A stretch of 64,000 nt of DNA from Vicugna pacos. Its lineage: Eukaryota; Chordata; Mammalia; Artiodactyla; Camelidae. Each line of letters begins with the position of its first letter. Position 1 is the stretch's first letter. This document shows positions 11,501 through 22,515 of this stretch, piece after piece. Location: positions 5,682,501 to 5,746,500 of the forward strand of contig NC_133015.1 of NCBI RefSeq assembly GCF_048564905.1, read 5' to 3'. The notes under the pieces were generated by a model that saw only the letters and a list, made by a program, of their open reading frames with translations, was not told the origin of the DNA and did no database searches. Made by a program: the position numbers and the translations under genes.

Positions 11501-11602
11501 GTATTTATTAATTTATTTTTAATGGAGCTACCAGGGATTGAACCCAGGACCTTGTGCATGCTAAGCATGCGCTCTACCACTGAGATATACCCCACCCCCC
11601 AC
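11501..11602 (-). mobile_element. Camelid tRNA-derived SINE, antisense
   Basis: Read in reverse, the tRNA-like head carries the A box (tatatctcagtggtagagc) and the B box (ggttcaatccctg) of an RNA polymerase III promoter, followed by a short A-rich tail. This is the camelid SINE type, probably derived from a tRNA-Ala. No CCA end or foldable mature tRNA sequence is present, so it is a SINE and not a tRNA gene. No clear TSD was found. Confidence 0.9.
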
Positions 11603-11708
11603 TTTTAAAGACAAGTATTAATGATACATATCAATTCTATATTCAAATATTTCCCAGGGCTTTCTGGCTAGGTAGGTCCCCAGCTAATAATCTGTGTAGA
11701 CACAACCT

Positions 11709-12095
11709 GTTTCATGCCTTGGGCTGAAGTGTGTCCCTCTAAAATTCATATGTTAAAGCCTTAACACCCAGCACTTCAAAGTGTGACTGTATTTGAAAAT
11801 AAGGTCTTTTAAGGGGTAATTAAGTTATCGTGAGGTCATTAAAGTGGGCCTTAATCCAGTATGATTGGTGTCACTGTAGGGAGAGGAATTTAGGACCCAG
11901 ACACGCAGAGGAAGGGCTTGTAAAGACACAAGAGAAGATGGCTACCCGTAAGCCAAGGAGAGAGGCCTCAGAAGAAACCAACCCTGCTGACATACTGGTC
12001 TCCCAGTAGCATCCCAAACATTGAGGCAATGCATTTCTGTGGTTTGAAGCCACCCCGTCTGCGGCACTTGGCTACGGCAGCCCCAGCACACTAAC
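11709..12095 (+). mobile_element. MaLR-type (MLT1-like) LTR fossil
   Basis: Looks like a solitary LTR of the ERVL-MaLR group. It has the 5' phrase aaaattcatatgttaaagcc, a middle gaggtcattaaagtgggcct segment and a 3' end with tttctgtggtttgaagccac and ctacggcagcccc. No internal viral region lies beside it. The family predates the eutherian radiation, so this is an old, decayed fossil. Confidence 0.7.
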
Positions 12096-12700
12096 GTATC
12101 CCCCTGCAACGCTCTCCTTGAGCACACAAGGCACCATTAAGCTGAACCTTGGCGGTGCCCATATACAAATGCCTCATGTGAATATCACGGACTGAAAAAT
12201 TAGCTCTTGTTATGGTCTAACATTTTCTTAAAAAATCTATTACACTCAGTGTATTAACCTCATTCTCTTTTAGGTGTTAATGCATTTTACCAAAGCACAA
12301 ACTATAATCCCTGCCCTCTAAGAATTTATAACCTAAATACAGAAAGAAAGTAAAATACATGGAATAAAAATACATACTACACAAGAGCATAGACCTAAGT
12401 GCCCACCCGAGTGCCATTAATTTTAAGCGCTGGAGGAATTATGAATGGCAAGTTCTGGGTACATTTGCTACTAGGCTGATGGGAAAAGAAACACCTGCAT
12501 CCACAGAGATAGATGTATCTGTCTCCCAAAGGAGTGTTCACGAGTTCCCAGGTTTTATAGATTTCTAATTTTAGAAAATGATATATGAGAAGAGGTTTTT
12601 CCTAACAAGATTTTCATAAGCACAGATTCCTATACTATAAACCTACAAAAAGAAAGAGATAAACATTTATTGAGTGATTATCATTCTTGGCACATAGCTC
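12096..12700. other. Spacer with faint ancient-repeat matches
   Basis: The stretch at about 12290-12420 (aatccctgccctctaagaat) and a short piece at 12662-12700 resemble dispersed MIR/L2-age repeats, but too weakly to name. Confidence 0.35.
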
Positions 12701-12702
12701 AC

Positions 12703-12707
<5 letters not shown>

Positions 12708-12759
<52 letters not shown>

Positions 12760-12832
12760 CACACACAGAAACACATATATATATACACACATACATACAC
12801 ACACATGTACACACACACACATATATATATAA
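12708..12832 (+). repeat. (TA)n / (CA)n compound microsatellite
   Basis: More than 40 bp of uninterrupted TA is followed by alternating CA, CATA and TA tracts. It is the longest simple repeat in the window and lies between the two oppositely oriented MaLR-type LTRs. Confidence 0.95.
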
Positions 12833-12845
12833 CAAATATTCTATA

Positions 12846-13303
12846 TTAGTTACCTAGGGGTCCCATAAAAAAGACCACAAACTAACAATCTAGATGATTT
12901 AAAACAACAGAAATTTACTGTCTCTCAGTTCTGGAGGCTGGAGGTCCAAAATCAGTATGTCAGCAGAGCCATTTTCCCTCTGACACTCTGGGTAGCATCC
13001 TTATTTGTGTCTTTTGGCTTCTGGTAGTGGCCCACAGTCCTCGCTGTTCCTTTATTTGCAGCTTTCATAACTCTATCTCTGTCTCCATCTTCACATGGCA
13101 TTTTCCTTTGCATGTTCACACCCTCTTCTTACAAGGATACCAGTCACATCGGATTAGGCATCACTGCTACTCCAGTATGACCTCATCTCAAGCAATCACA
13201 TCTGCCGTGACCCATTTTTCTAATAAGGTCACAATCTGATATACTGGGTAACCTAACTGAACTTCAATGTACCATTTGGGGGTACATAATTCAACACATA
13301 ACT
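12846..13303 (-). mobile_element. MaLR-type LTR fossil, antisense
   Basis: Read in reverse it begins with gttatgtgttgaattatgta and contains ttgtgaccttattag, gaggtcatactggag and near its end agtaaatttctgttgtttta. This is the ERVL-MaLR LTR pattern. It appears solitary and is an old fossil. Confidence 0.7.
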
Positions 13304-13404
13304 AAACAGATGGATAGTAGATAGATAAGAGATATTTTTTAAAGAAATTTAGTGTGCTGTAGGAGTCAGCATACTGTATTGATCATGTCCTTATTACTTT
13401 GATT

Positions 13405-13625
13405 TGTGAAGTCAAAATGTTTGGCTTCCAATGCTGATTCTGACACTCGTCCACTGTGTACCACCCTATCTGCCCATGCATTTCCTCATATGTAAAGGGA
13501 GGTGGCCAGACAGACATACTTTGTTTTACAAGGCTGTTGTGAGGGTAAATATCATGATGCCTGTAAAGATGAGAAGACTGTGGACATGATGTTAAGTACT
13601 TAGAATGCTAGCTACCATTGCTACA
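13405..13625 (+). repeat. MIR SINE, sense
   Basis: gctgattctgacactcgtcc, then catttcctcatatgtaaagg, aaggctgttgtgagggtaaa and atgttaagtacttagaatgc match MIR in order. Confidence 0.75.
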
Positions 13626-13639
13626 TGCCTACAGTGGCT

Positions 13640-13800
13640 GATTAATACTCCTCGTAATTTTTATGAAATGAATATTAATGCCTTGTGCTCAGGGAGGTTA
13701 ACTGACAAGCCCAGCATCACACAGGAAGTAAATGTGACAATATAAAATCCAGCTACATGACTCTGGAGCTCAAACACTGTCTGCTATTACATGCTGCTTC
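13640..13800 (-). repeat. MIR SINE, antisense
   Basis: gggaggttaactgacaagcc, then catcacacaggaagtaaatg and ctacatgactctggagctca form the antisense MIR pattern. It lies tail to tail with the sense MIR before it. Confidence 0.7.
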
Positions 13801-14466
13801 CATAGTGTGGGAGGTGCTGTCCCATCTCAGTAGACAGTGAGAAGTAAGTGAAATTAATCCCAGTTATCAAAGCAACATTTTAGAGAAACATTTTCCTCAT
13901 TGTCATAATCTGCTTTGAAAGTTAGTAAGCAATTTATACATTTTTACTTATATTCTGAATCTATCTAGTCAGGATTTATTATTTTAAATAAAAAATGCTC
14001 ATGCTATTAAAAATTCAAAACTAGTTACTCATAATTTTATTTTAAAAAGTACATTTGTATCATGCTCTGCATAATGCTTTACAATTTTATAAATAACATG
14101 GCTTTTTTTTTACATAATCACATAACTTTACCTAATTTTTATAACATTATTTTGATTTTATACCCTCAGAATATTTTTTGATAAATAAAAAAGCACACAC
14201 AGATTCTTTGGGAAAGAGAGAAAATTGTATTTGGATGTTTGCTTCAAGTGGAGAACTTTCTAATGCTTGTTATTTATGCACGTAAACCCTGACCTGCAAT
14301 GACAGTTCACTGATAAAACATGAAGCTCCTAATTTCTAAAATTTCCTTCCTAAAACCCCTTCCATGAATATAATTTTGAATTTCCTATGAGAGTAAGCCA
14401 CTGACACTCACTGGCATCCTCACAGTGGTTCTTACTGTCTCTATGAAGCTCGGTTTTGGGGAGAAT
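13801..14466. other. Unassigned AT-rich sequence
   Basis: No consensus or open frame of note. It ends at the TSD of the next element. Confidence 0.5.
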
Positions 14467-14481
14467 AAGAATGCTTTTCTA

Positions 14482-14982
14482 CTTGAGATTGTTCTTGTTT
14501 TTTGCAGAAGGCCTGTATTGCTATGAACTTCCCTGTTAGGACTGCTTTTGCTGCATTCTATAGACTTTGTGTGGTTGTGTTGTCACTGTCATTTGTCTGA
14601 AAGTATTTTTTAATTTCTTTTTTGATTTCATCGTTGACCTGTTGGTTTTTTAGTAGCATGTTGTTTAGTCTCCATGCAGTTGTTTTTTTTCTCATTTGCT
14701 TTTCTGTGGCTGATTTCTAGTTTCATGACACTGTATTCAGAATAGATGCTTGAAATAATTTCTATCCTCTTAAATTTCTTGAGGCTTGTTTTGTGCCTGA
14801 GTATGTGGTCTATCCTAGAGAATGTTCCACGCACACTTGAAAAGAACATATATTCTGTTTTAGGGGGATGTAATGTCCTAAAAATATCAACCAAGTCCAA
14901 CTGTTCTATTGTGTCATTTAGTACCTCTTTTGCCTTATTGATTGACACAACATTGTAAAGTGACTATACACTTCAATAAAAA
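14482..14982. mobile_element. Twin-primed (5'-inverted) LINE-1
   Basis: The first 460 bp (14482-14942) are L1 ORF2 in antisense. On the minus strand they encode the end of the endonuclease and the region after it: DLVDIFRTLH, FFSSVRGTFSRIDHIL, TSLKKFKRIEIISSIYSEYS and METKQHATKKP. The conserved endonuclease SDH triad reads SEY, so this copy is decayed. At about 14943 orientation flips: the last 40 bp are the sense L1 3' end (gacacaacattgtaaagtga, then cttcaataaa and a short A tract). A perfect 15-bp TSD aagaatgcttttcta flanks the unit at 14467-14481 and 14983-14997, so both parts arrived in one event. Inverted 5' part plus sense 3' part is the established twin-priming signature. The L1 sequence between the two parts, several kb in a full element, is absent. 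Confidence 0.92.
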
Positions 14983-14997
14983 AAGAATGCTTTTCTA

Positions 14998-15225
14998 GTC
15001 TCTGCGTATTACCTTTTTGTGACTTTCTTTCCATGCTTTGAACAAAAAGAAGAGGACATTTGCATTTGAACTTAAAAACAGAGTATAGAAATAAAAAGAC
15101 TCTGCAAAAAAAGCAATGTATATTCCCCAAAGACCAAGCTGTCTTCAAATATAACTAATGCTTAATATATATGTCACTATGATAGAGGGAAAGAAATGCT
15201 TTTGAGGCTGGTAGAACTGCACTAA
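14998..15225. other. Spacer, nothing recognised
   Basis: No repeat or gene is visible between the twin-primed L1 and the next MIR. Confidence 0.5.
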
Positions 15226-15400
15226 AATCCTAGCTATGTCCTGGAGAAAATTTTATCCCTATCTGGGTTTTCCATTCTCTCACTGTAAAATGAAGAAAAA
15301 ATTATTGTGAAAAATACATTTAATATATATACCGTTAAGGTAACTAGCAGACTGTCTAGCACAGAGTACGTGCTCAACAAATGTTCCTACTGCAGTAAAT
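15226..15400 (+). repeat. MIR SINE, sense
   Basis: tccattctctcactgtaaaa, then gcacagagtacgtgctcaac and aaatgttcc follow the 3' half of MIR. Confidence 0.65.
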
Positions 15401-17346
15401 TTAACAAGGATAAGTGAAAAATCTAAGTTGTCTCATCTTCATGAAAAATGGGATAATTTGTTTAGCCAACTCTCATAAAAAATCTGTGCTCTATCTTTTG
15501 TTGTTTCCTCCTACTTCTTTTAGAGCAAAATGCTAAAATCTGGGGTAGAAGCAACACATGCAAGTTACCTGAAGGTTAAGAGTTTTGCCCATGTCCATGC
15601 CATGTCCAAGGATAGTGAGCGGTGTTGTGGGAAAAGGGGCTACGGGACATGTCTTAAGCTCTATTTGCCTAGTTAATGCCATGTTTCACTTAGAACTGCT
15701 GATGGAAAATTTAATTAGAGATTTTAAGAGGCTGATGCTCAGACTTTCCCCTACCTCCAATGCCTGAGCCTTCTCTGGCACATCAAAATAATTTGTAAAG
15801 CCTTCCTCTGTGACAGGCATTCTATTTACATGAAAGTTCGGGGACCCAGGAATCATCTAACATTTTAAGAATGGCAATTCGACTAACCTCAGTGGTAAAC
15901 ATGTGAAACAAACTAAAAATAGAGATGCATACCTGTCCACCTCTATTTTTCATACAGAAGTATAATGTAGCCCTGTGGGAAAATGTTGTGGTTTTTTCTT
16001 CTCTCAAAGCATTCAAAAGGTCTCATTTATTTCAGTTCTCATTTAGATATTGGTCCAAAATACATTGGGACTCTATTCAACAAAGGAATAAAGATCAAAA
16101 CGCAGTTACAATATCAAGTTTTTAAAGATGTCAAATCTCAACAGCACTAAACCAGTTCTTCATTGTTCCTGTGTTATTCTTATTTTGTAAGTACTCAAAC
16201 GGCCTGTGCAATTCTTCACTGCTTCTTTTCTGCAATGATTTCCTTTTCAATGATTTAAGCAGTCTATTCTCACAAGCAATGCTCAGAAATCCAATTACCA
16301 TTCCAACACCACGCTTTTGTAAGCCCGGAGCATTAAGCCATAGAACAGGCTGCATCCTGCTCCTTCTTTACACCTCTCACTCAGGCACCCTGCGCTTTCG
16401 CATCATAAAGGGTTTTGGTTTTGTTTCTCTTTGCTTGGCTTTCTTTGGATAAGGAAAAGTGGCCATAAATTACATTAAAACAAATGAAATTAAAAAAAAA
16501 CACTATAAATCTTTCATGTAAAAATAAATACAAGAAAAGATATCAAAGAAGAAAAATTGAACAATACGCAATTTCCCCCTTAAAATAGTTTTGTCTGTTT
16601 TACGTTAAAAGTGGTTTATGAATTATATACATCGTGATGCTTTAGTAGACATAACTAACACTTAATTTATTTCACATTGGATTTCTAGTGTGTCAGATAA
16701 ATCTGGAGATTTCAAGCAGAGGGTCCTGTGGTAATTGTCACAAGTGACTTTCCAGTTGTGTCTGTTATCTGAGTTTATTCATCTCATGAATACATTGTAT
16801 GTGTGCATCTCTTCAAATTAAATTAAAATTAAATTCAAAAAGGATAGAAATTGATAGAGATATTATAGCAAAATTCCTAACAATTTCTGGAAGCAATAGA
16901 CAAAACTGACAGAGGGTCAAGGAAAGAGAGAAATCTTTAATTAGATTAAGGCCCACTATATCCATTTAGAATGAGAACTCTGTGTTTAAGATTTTGTTTA
17001 ACCATCAGCCATTTCTGACAAGCTATACTCTAAGAAAGATGAAAGAATGTAAGTCATTAAACTCTAGATCTGAACTGAAACCAATTTTTCACAACCCACG
17101 TTTGAATGAAGCCAAGATATATGTGGGATTCTTAAAAGTGATGGAAATTTTATGAGTATGAAGTCCAAAGCCCTTATGAGCAATGGTCATTGGACCACCT
17201 GAATGGTTTTTAATCTAACATTAGCTTTGAGAAATAAAAATATATATTTTTAAAAAGGAAATTATAATTAATAAATTGAGTTGATACATTCTACAGAACA
17301 CTTCATTTTAAAAATAATTCCAATAAGAAAAAAGTAGATTGCTATA
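15401..17346. other. Unassigned sequence, no gene seen
   Basis: About 1.9 kb without recognised repeats. Overlapping short frames on both strands near 15822-16452 share the same bases and show no domain, so they look like chance frames. Confidence 0.4.
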
Positions 17347-17347
17347 T

Positions 17348-17430
17348 TTTATATATATGTATGTATGTATATATAGCACACGCATACATGTATATATACA
17401 TCTACATACACAATACATAGATATACAGAA
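17348..17430 (+). repeat. TA/TATG/CATA simple repeat
   Basis: A low-complexity tract of tatg, tata and cata units. It accounts for the low-complexity minus-strand frame around 17349-17570. Confidence 0.85.
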
Positions 17431-17639
17431 TGAAGAGAGAACACGAGAAGACAAAAAATAAATGAGCACAGAATACTTAAGGGCAGACAGCAGAAAATGA
17501 CAGTAAAGAATGGACTTTGAAAGGTCTTCTGTTTCATGTAAATTTGTTTGGACATCATTATGTAGATCAATGTTATTTCAAAATGTGATTTTTGGAGCAG
17601 TAGCTATAAAGAAACACAGAATGTTTAATTAAAATGCAG

Positions 17640-17745
17640 ATTACTGGGTAAGCTCAGAATCTGTCTGTGGGATTCAGTCCAGAAATCATCATTTTACCAG
17701 ATTCCCCAGATGCTTCTACAGAAGGTTAAATTTGAGAGCCACTCC
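17640..17745 (+). mobile_element. MER5A-like hAT-Charlie fragment
   Basis: ttaaaatgcagattactggg, then ccagatgcttctaca and a final tttgagagccact match MER5A, a non-autonomous DNA transposon spread before the eutherian radiation. Plus orientation. Terminal 8-bp duplications could not be identified. Confidence 0.75.
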
Positions 17746-19507
17746 TAGATAAAGTACAATAGAAAAAATGACATTATCTGCTTTCTTCATATAAAGAAGA
17801 CTCTGGAGTCAGTGAGGAGAAAAGACTGGAGGGGCTGAGGAAGAAAGCTGGAATTCTGGTTGATGGGCTATTCCAATAGCCGAGTTAAATAAGGGGATAT
17901 ACCATTCTGTTAGAATGCCCTTAACACTCAAGTCTTCGCCCACCTACACACCTGCTCTTTTCCATTTTGAATAACTGAAGCGAAATCCCTCTTTGCTTTT
18001 TATCTTAGTAAACAGGCCTTCAAAATTAGTCAAGTGGCCCTGGATCTCAGATCAAGAAGATATTTAGAGAGATTTTCAGCCAAAGATAAGTAAAAGGATG
18101 TACCGTTATCCTGGATTTCTTTATGTATATTTTACTCTTATACATATACTTTATACGTATATACATAAACTATACTTTATACGTATACCTGATTTCCCAG
18201 AATCAATGTCCCAAGTCATGCTGCACAGATGTTGCAATGGTAGTGACCAAACCCCCATATTTACGTGTCACCTCAAGTTGTTACTCTCTAAGCACCACAC
18301 ACAAGCACGCGTACACACAGACACACACACCCCTTGCTTCCTAACAACAGATGCTACAATTGTATCCCACTGTTGATCTGATCAAGTTTCCAGTGGAGAT
18401 CGAGTTTGATGATTAGCTGGAGAGAAATATTTAGAACTACTGTTTTGCAAAATTAGACAAGAAGTTATTGAAGAACAGGTAAAAGATAAGATCATAATTT
18501 GTATTAGGAGTTCTAACAGGCACTTTTGTATAGGACTAGACGAGTAAGTCTATTAGCTTAAGGCAGGTAGGAAGGATGATGGTACAGGTGTAGAAGGGGA
18601 TAAAGGAGTTGAAAAGGCTGCAGGGACAGAGAGTTCTAGGCAGAACAGTGGAAGCAAAACCAGAAGGGATGTCAAAGAGCAGGTTTGCTAAAGGAGAATG
18701 GAGCTCATGGACACTGATATCAAAGAGGTCGAGGAAGCCTAAGGTGCTGGAGGAATGGCATAAATTATGGTGAGCAGGAAGATGAGCCACGAAGCAAAGT
18801 CCTCCATGAAGCTACAAGAGGATCGCAAGAAATAAAACATCACATGGCTGGAAGGTACCAGCCACAGAGAAGGAGGGGCTGGACAACAACAAAACCCTGG
18901 AAAGCAGCCACGGGGACTGAGATGCTCACAACACCTCTATGCTGCGATGCACCTTTCCCATATATGGAGCTGGAGAGAAAGCATGGCGGCCACCAGTGAC
19001 AGCTGCAGAGGAAATGATGCATTCAGGAGAGAACCAGGTTGTGCTTGGCACAAGAGAGTGCTGGAGATTGTTAGGAAGGCATGAAGACAATGCAGGAGAG
19101 GCCCACTTAAGATTTAAAGGAGATTCCAGGTGATAAAAATGGGAAAAAGCTATCAAGGATGTTAGCACCGAGAGAGGTAAGGAGAAGAAAAGAAGCAAGA
19201 GGTGGGTTTTGGGAAGAAGACAGAAAGATGCTAAGTGTACTGAATTTCAGGATCCTAATGGAATTACATTAAAACTAGAAGACTAAATTCAGGGTTCCAC
19301 TTATATTCAAGTGAACATAGGTTTTAGTTAAGTACCACATTTGGAGTTTGGAGACTTTGAACTGCATTCTAGCAAGAGAATGACTCATTTCTATGGCACA
19401 AAGGGAGTTTGGGGTCAGAATTTTCTCTTCTGCTAAACTACTTCTAATCAGATACCAGCAGTTCCAGATAGCATGCAAATTAAGGTGCCATTAAATGTTT
19501 ATAAAAT
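17746..19507. other. Unassigned sequence with purine-rich block
   Basis: 18536-19230 is purine-rich and produces short frames on both strands (84, 90 and 64 codons), none with a known domain. The wording aggcagaacagtggaagcaa faintly recalls ancient L2-age repeats but is not enough to name. A CA-rich run lies near 18296-18332. Confidence 0.35.
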
Positions 19508-19757
19508 CAGCTAACATTTATTGGGTGCCTAATATATGCCAAGGACTGTGCTATGCGTTCTTATGAATTACATCATTTTATTCTCAATAGAAGCATATAA
19601 GAAGTCTTTATTATTACCTTCATTTTATAGATGAGGAAACAGATATACACTGAGGTTAAATAATGTACGCCAAGTCCCCCAATCAGTAAATAACAGAGTT
19701 GGAATTCAAATCCAACCATCTGACTCTAGAATCTGTATTTTTAACCACCACATGGCA
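19508..19757 (-). repeat. MIR SINE, antisense
   Basis: Nearly full-length antisense MIR: aacatttattgggtgcctaa, then gccaaggactgtgctatgcg, ttttatagatgaggaaacag and ctctagaatctgtatttt. Confidence 0.85.
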
Positions 19758-21339
19758 TGAGGATGCCTATATCAGATCTTGCCTAGTGTGAGTACTTGGG
19801 GACTTTAATCAGCATATAAAGAGGTCAGCAATTACTATGTGCCAGGAAGACCAGATGACCCATTACAAGATGAATTTCTATTCCCATATTTCCTTTAAGC
19901 TGTGTGATCATCCTCTGTTCAGCCACCTAGCGGGAGAAAGACTCGTACGTCTTCAAGAAGATGCTTTTACTCCAAAAACAGGGGGAACAGAACAGAAAAG
20001 CAAAATTCTTGGCTTTTGGTCCCAAAAACTGATGATCTAAGACAAGCAACAGAATTTTAAAAATAACTTGGCTAGGATTTTAGTATTTTCCCAATTGAGA
20101 GATACTATGGGTTCTCTGGAACAGTGGTGAGGAGAGAATTTGAGAGGTGAGCGTGATAAATATCAGCATGAAGGATGTCTCTGCTGTGGGCCCTTTGGCA
20201 TGCCTGGTACCTCTTTCCTGAGATAACATTAAGATGCATGTGTGGGGAATCTGGCATGGAGGGAACCCATATGCATTTCCCAATGTGACATCTGAGGTTG
20301 ACAACCTCATACCAAGGAGTGAGAGTAAGAAAAACGACTATGGTCCCAGCAATGAGGACCATGACCAAGTCAGTCCATTTTAGGAAGAAAAAAAGACACT
20401 GGAGGGCTGCGTCTCCATCTGATATTACAATATTGTGTCAACCCCTTGAATTTTGTTGCAGCCCAAAGGAAAAGAGGTGTCACTATCGAAGAAAATAGTC
20501 CATGGTTTACAGAAGGTTATTCCAAGCATTTTTCTTCCATTGACTGAATACTGTGGATGCTAATTCGGACTTTAAACATCTACCCTCTGAAAATGATCCT
20601 GCCTTGTCAAAATAGTTCTTGCTTTGGGCATGAAGAATCTAGAACAGACTTTTGGGTTCATATTTTTGGAATACTGGAGACACTAGTCTCCAGTAATGCT
20701 TCTAAAACTATGGTTTCTCCTCTCCTAATCGGTGCACATGTTACAGCTTCTCCTATGCTCTCCTGAAACCTCCTCAAATCCATTGTTCTTCCTCTTTCTC
20801 TTTCACCACTGGCCATAGCATAGACAGTAGCACTTTGAAGTGAGAAAAGGAAGAAAGGGAAGGAAGGTTAGGTGTTGGCTGGTTGTTTGGTAGCTTATTG
20901 CTCTATAGCAAGAAATTATATAAAGCATCTAAGAAATCTGTGTTTTCCTAGGGAATGCATTCACAAGAATTCCTTTTTCTGAAACTTGGTTGAAGAATTG
21001 AATAAACATTATTGGCTCTCATTTTAGATAGACTGACTATAAAGTGTATCATCTAAACCAAAATGCATTTGAGAGTGAACGGTCTCTATTAAGTCTGGAA
21101 AAGTGCACACTACAACTGATGCACCAGGAAATTAGGAAACTGTTCACCCCAGTTTTTGATGATCTTCAGCAAAACCGGACTCACCGATTCACAGGTTGTC
21201 CATACAAAGATAAGAGTAATTTTGTCATAAAACATTCGGAACATGTAAAAACTAATCCTTGTAAAAATCCCACCTTCCACTTTCCGTTTAGTTATTCCAG
21301 ATCCTTGAAAGTACCAACTCTGTGAATTTAGTTTTTCTC
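19758..21339. other. Unassigned sequence, no gene seen
   Basis: Frames of 66-93 codons on both strands (for example 21044-21325, +) have no recognisable motif. No repeat consensus is recognised. Confidence 0.4.
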
Positions 21340-21690
21340 TTTTCTTTCTTCATACGAGAGCCATCATCCATCCTCTTCGCCTGTTTGATGTCTCCTTACC
21401 AATTTGGAGTTTAAGTGTCACCTTCTCAAGGAAGTCTTACCTTCCCTTGCTCCTTCGTCTACCCCGACTCCTACCACAGACTACCTTTGTTCTCTGGGCT
21501 ACTGCACTTATCAGAGGTTGAATTCTGTTTTTATTTTTCTAATATTTAACGTCTATCTAACCAGCAGCTCTTATGTGGAATGAGGATGAGTATGAGGTAT
21601 AATTTTGCTGATCTTGGTATTCCCAGCTCCTAGGTTGCATTTGGTACATATTAAATGCTCAATAAATATTGAGTAAATACAAAGTTGGTG
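21340..21690 (+). mobile_element. L2 LINE 3' end
   Basis: ttctcaaggaagtcttacct, then ttctctgggctactgcac, cccagctcctaggttgcatt and tgctcaataaatattgagta follow the 3' end of mammalian L2 in sense orientation. The short-repeat 3' terminus typical of L2 is degraded. Confidence 0.65.
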
Positions 21691-22399
21691 GATATAGGAT
21701 GAATGGGATCTCCTTCGTTGCCAAAGGGCGATTACTATGTAGGAAATCTCAAAATGCCAAATAAGCAGTAGATTTGTACCATACAAAGATATCTATAGAC
21801 TTTAATTCATCATTAAATGGCCCTTAATCAGGTGCTTTTGTTGGCATTGAAAAAGCATGACTGATGTTGGTATGCCGGAGTACTGACTGATGTATTAAAG
21901 GTTTAACACTTCTTGGATGACTGAGTAAATAAATGAATGAAAAGAATGTGTGCTGATAACAGAGGGCCAGTACCTTCTCAGTAAAAACTATACACACAAA
22001 TTCTATACACACACAAAGATATATGTAATTAAGATTAACTAATTAAGTAACATTGCCCTGGTAGCTCAGTAATTTATTTTTGCTAACTCGACAAAAAATA
22101 TCAGCTTTTCATTTCTAGATGTGGTCTGCACAGGAAGACACAGCGCCCTAGGGCACAGAGGAGTTTAACAATTCACTCAGAATTGCCAAGCAGGTGGTGG
22201 ATCCAGGCAAGGAAACTAGTTACCAACGTTGTGGTTAAACTAAATTTGTGTCTACAAATAAAATACTTCCATTCTTCACAAACAGAGCCAGTACTTTACA
22301 GTGAAGGTGGTATCAAGTGGCCCAATTCTAATTTCAGTTCTGCTAGTGAGAAATCATGTGAATCCTTATATACTTTCTGGAAGATTAAATGTATAAAAT
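21691..22399. other. Unassigned sequence
   Basis: No recognised repeat. ggtagctcagtaattt near 22062 superficially recalls a tRNA A box but no B box follows. Confidence 0.45.
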
Positions 22400-22515
22400 A
22401 CATGTTTTCAATCTCGATGGTCCATCACAATCATCTACAGATTTAAAAATTATGATTTCTTAAGACCTTGAATCTTGATTTCAGTGAATCTTGGATTTCA
22501 GTGTTTCTAGGGTAT
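22400..22515 (+). mobile_element. Possible MER5-like DNA transposon fragment
   Basis: ccatcacaatcatctacaga, then tttaaaaattatgatttct and a repeated gatttcagtg segment resemble the 5' half of MER5-type elements. The match is weak and no ends are seen. Confidence 0.35.

Noticed and set aside
11709-13303. The two opposed MaLR-type LTRs as a pair flanking one provirus
   Set aside because: LTRs of one provirus share orientation. These are in opposite orientation and enclose no internal region, so they are independent solitary fossils.
22050-22080. A further tRNA SINE from ggtagctcagtaattt
   Set aside because: No B box, no SINE tail and no duplication of flanking sequence.
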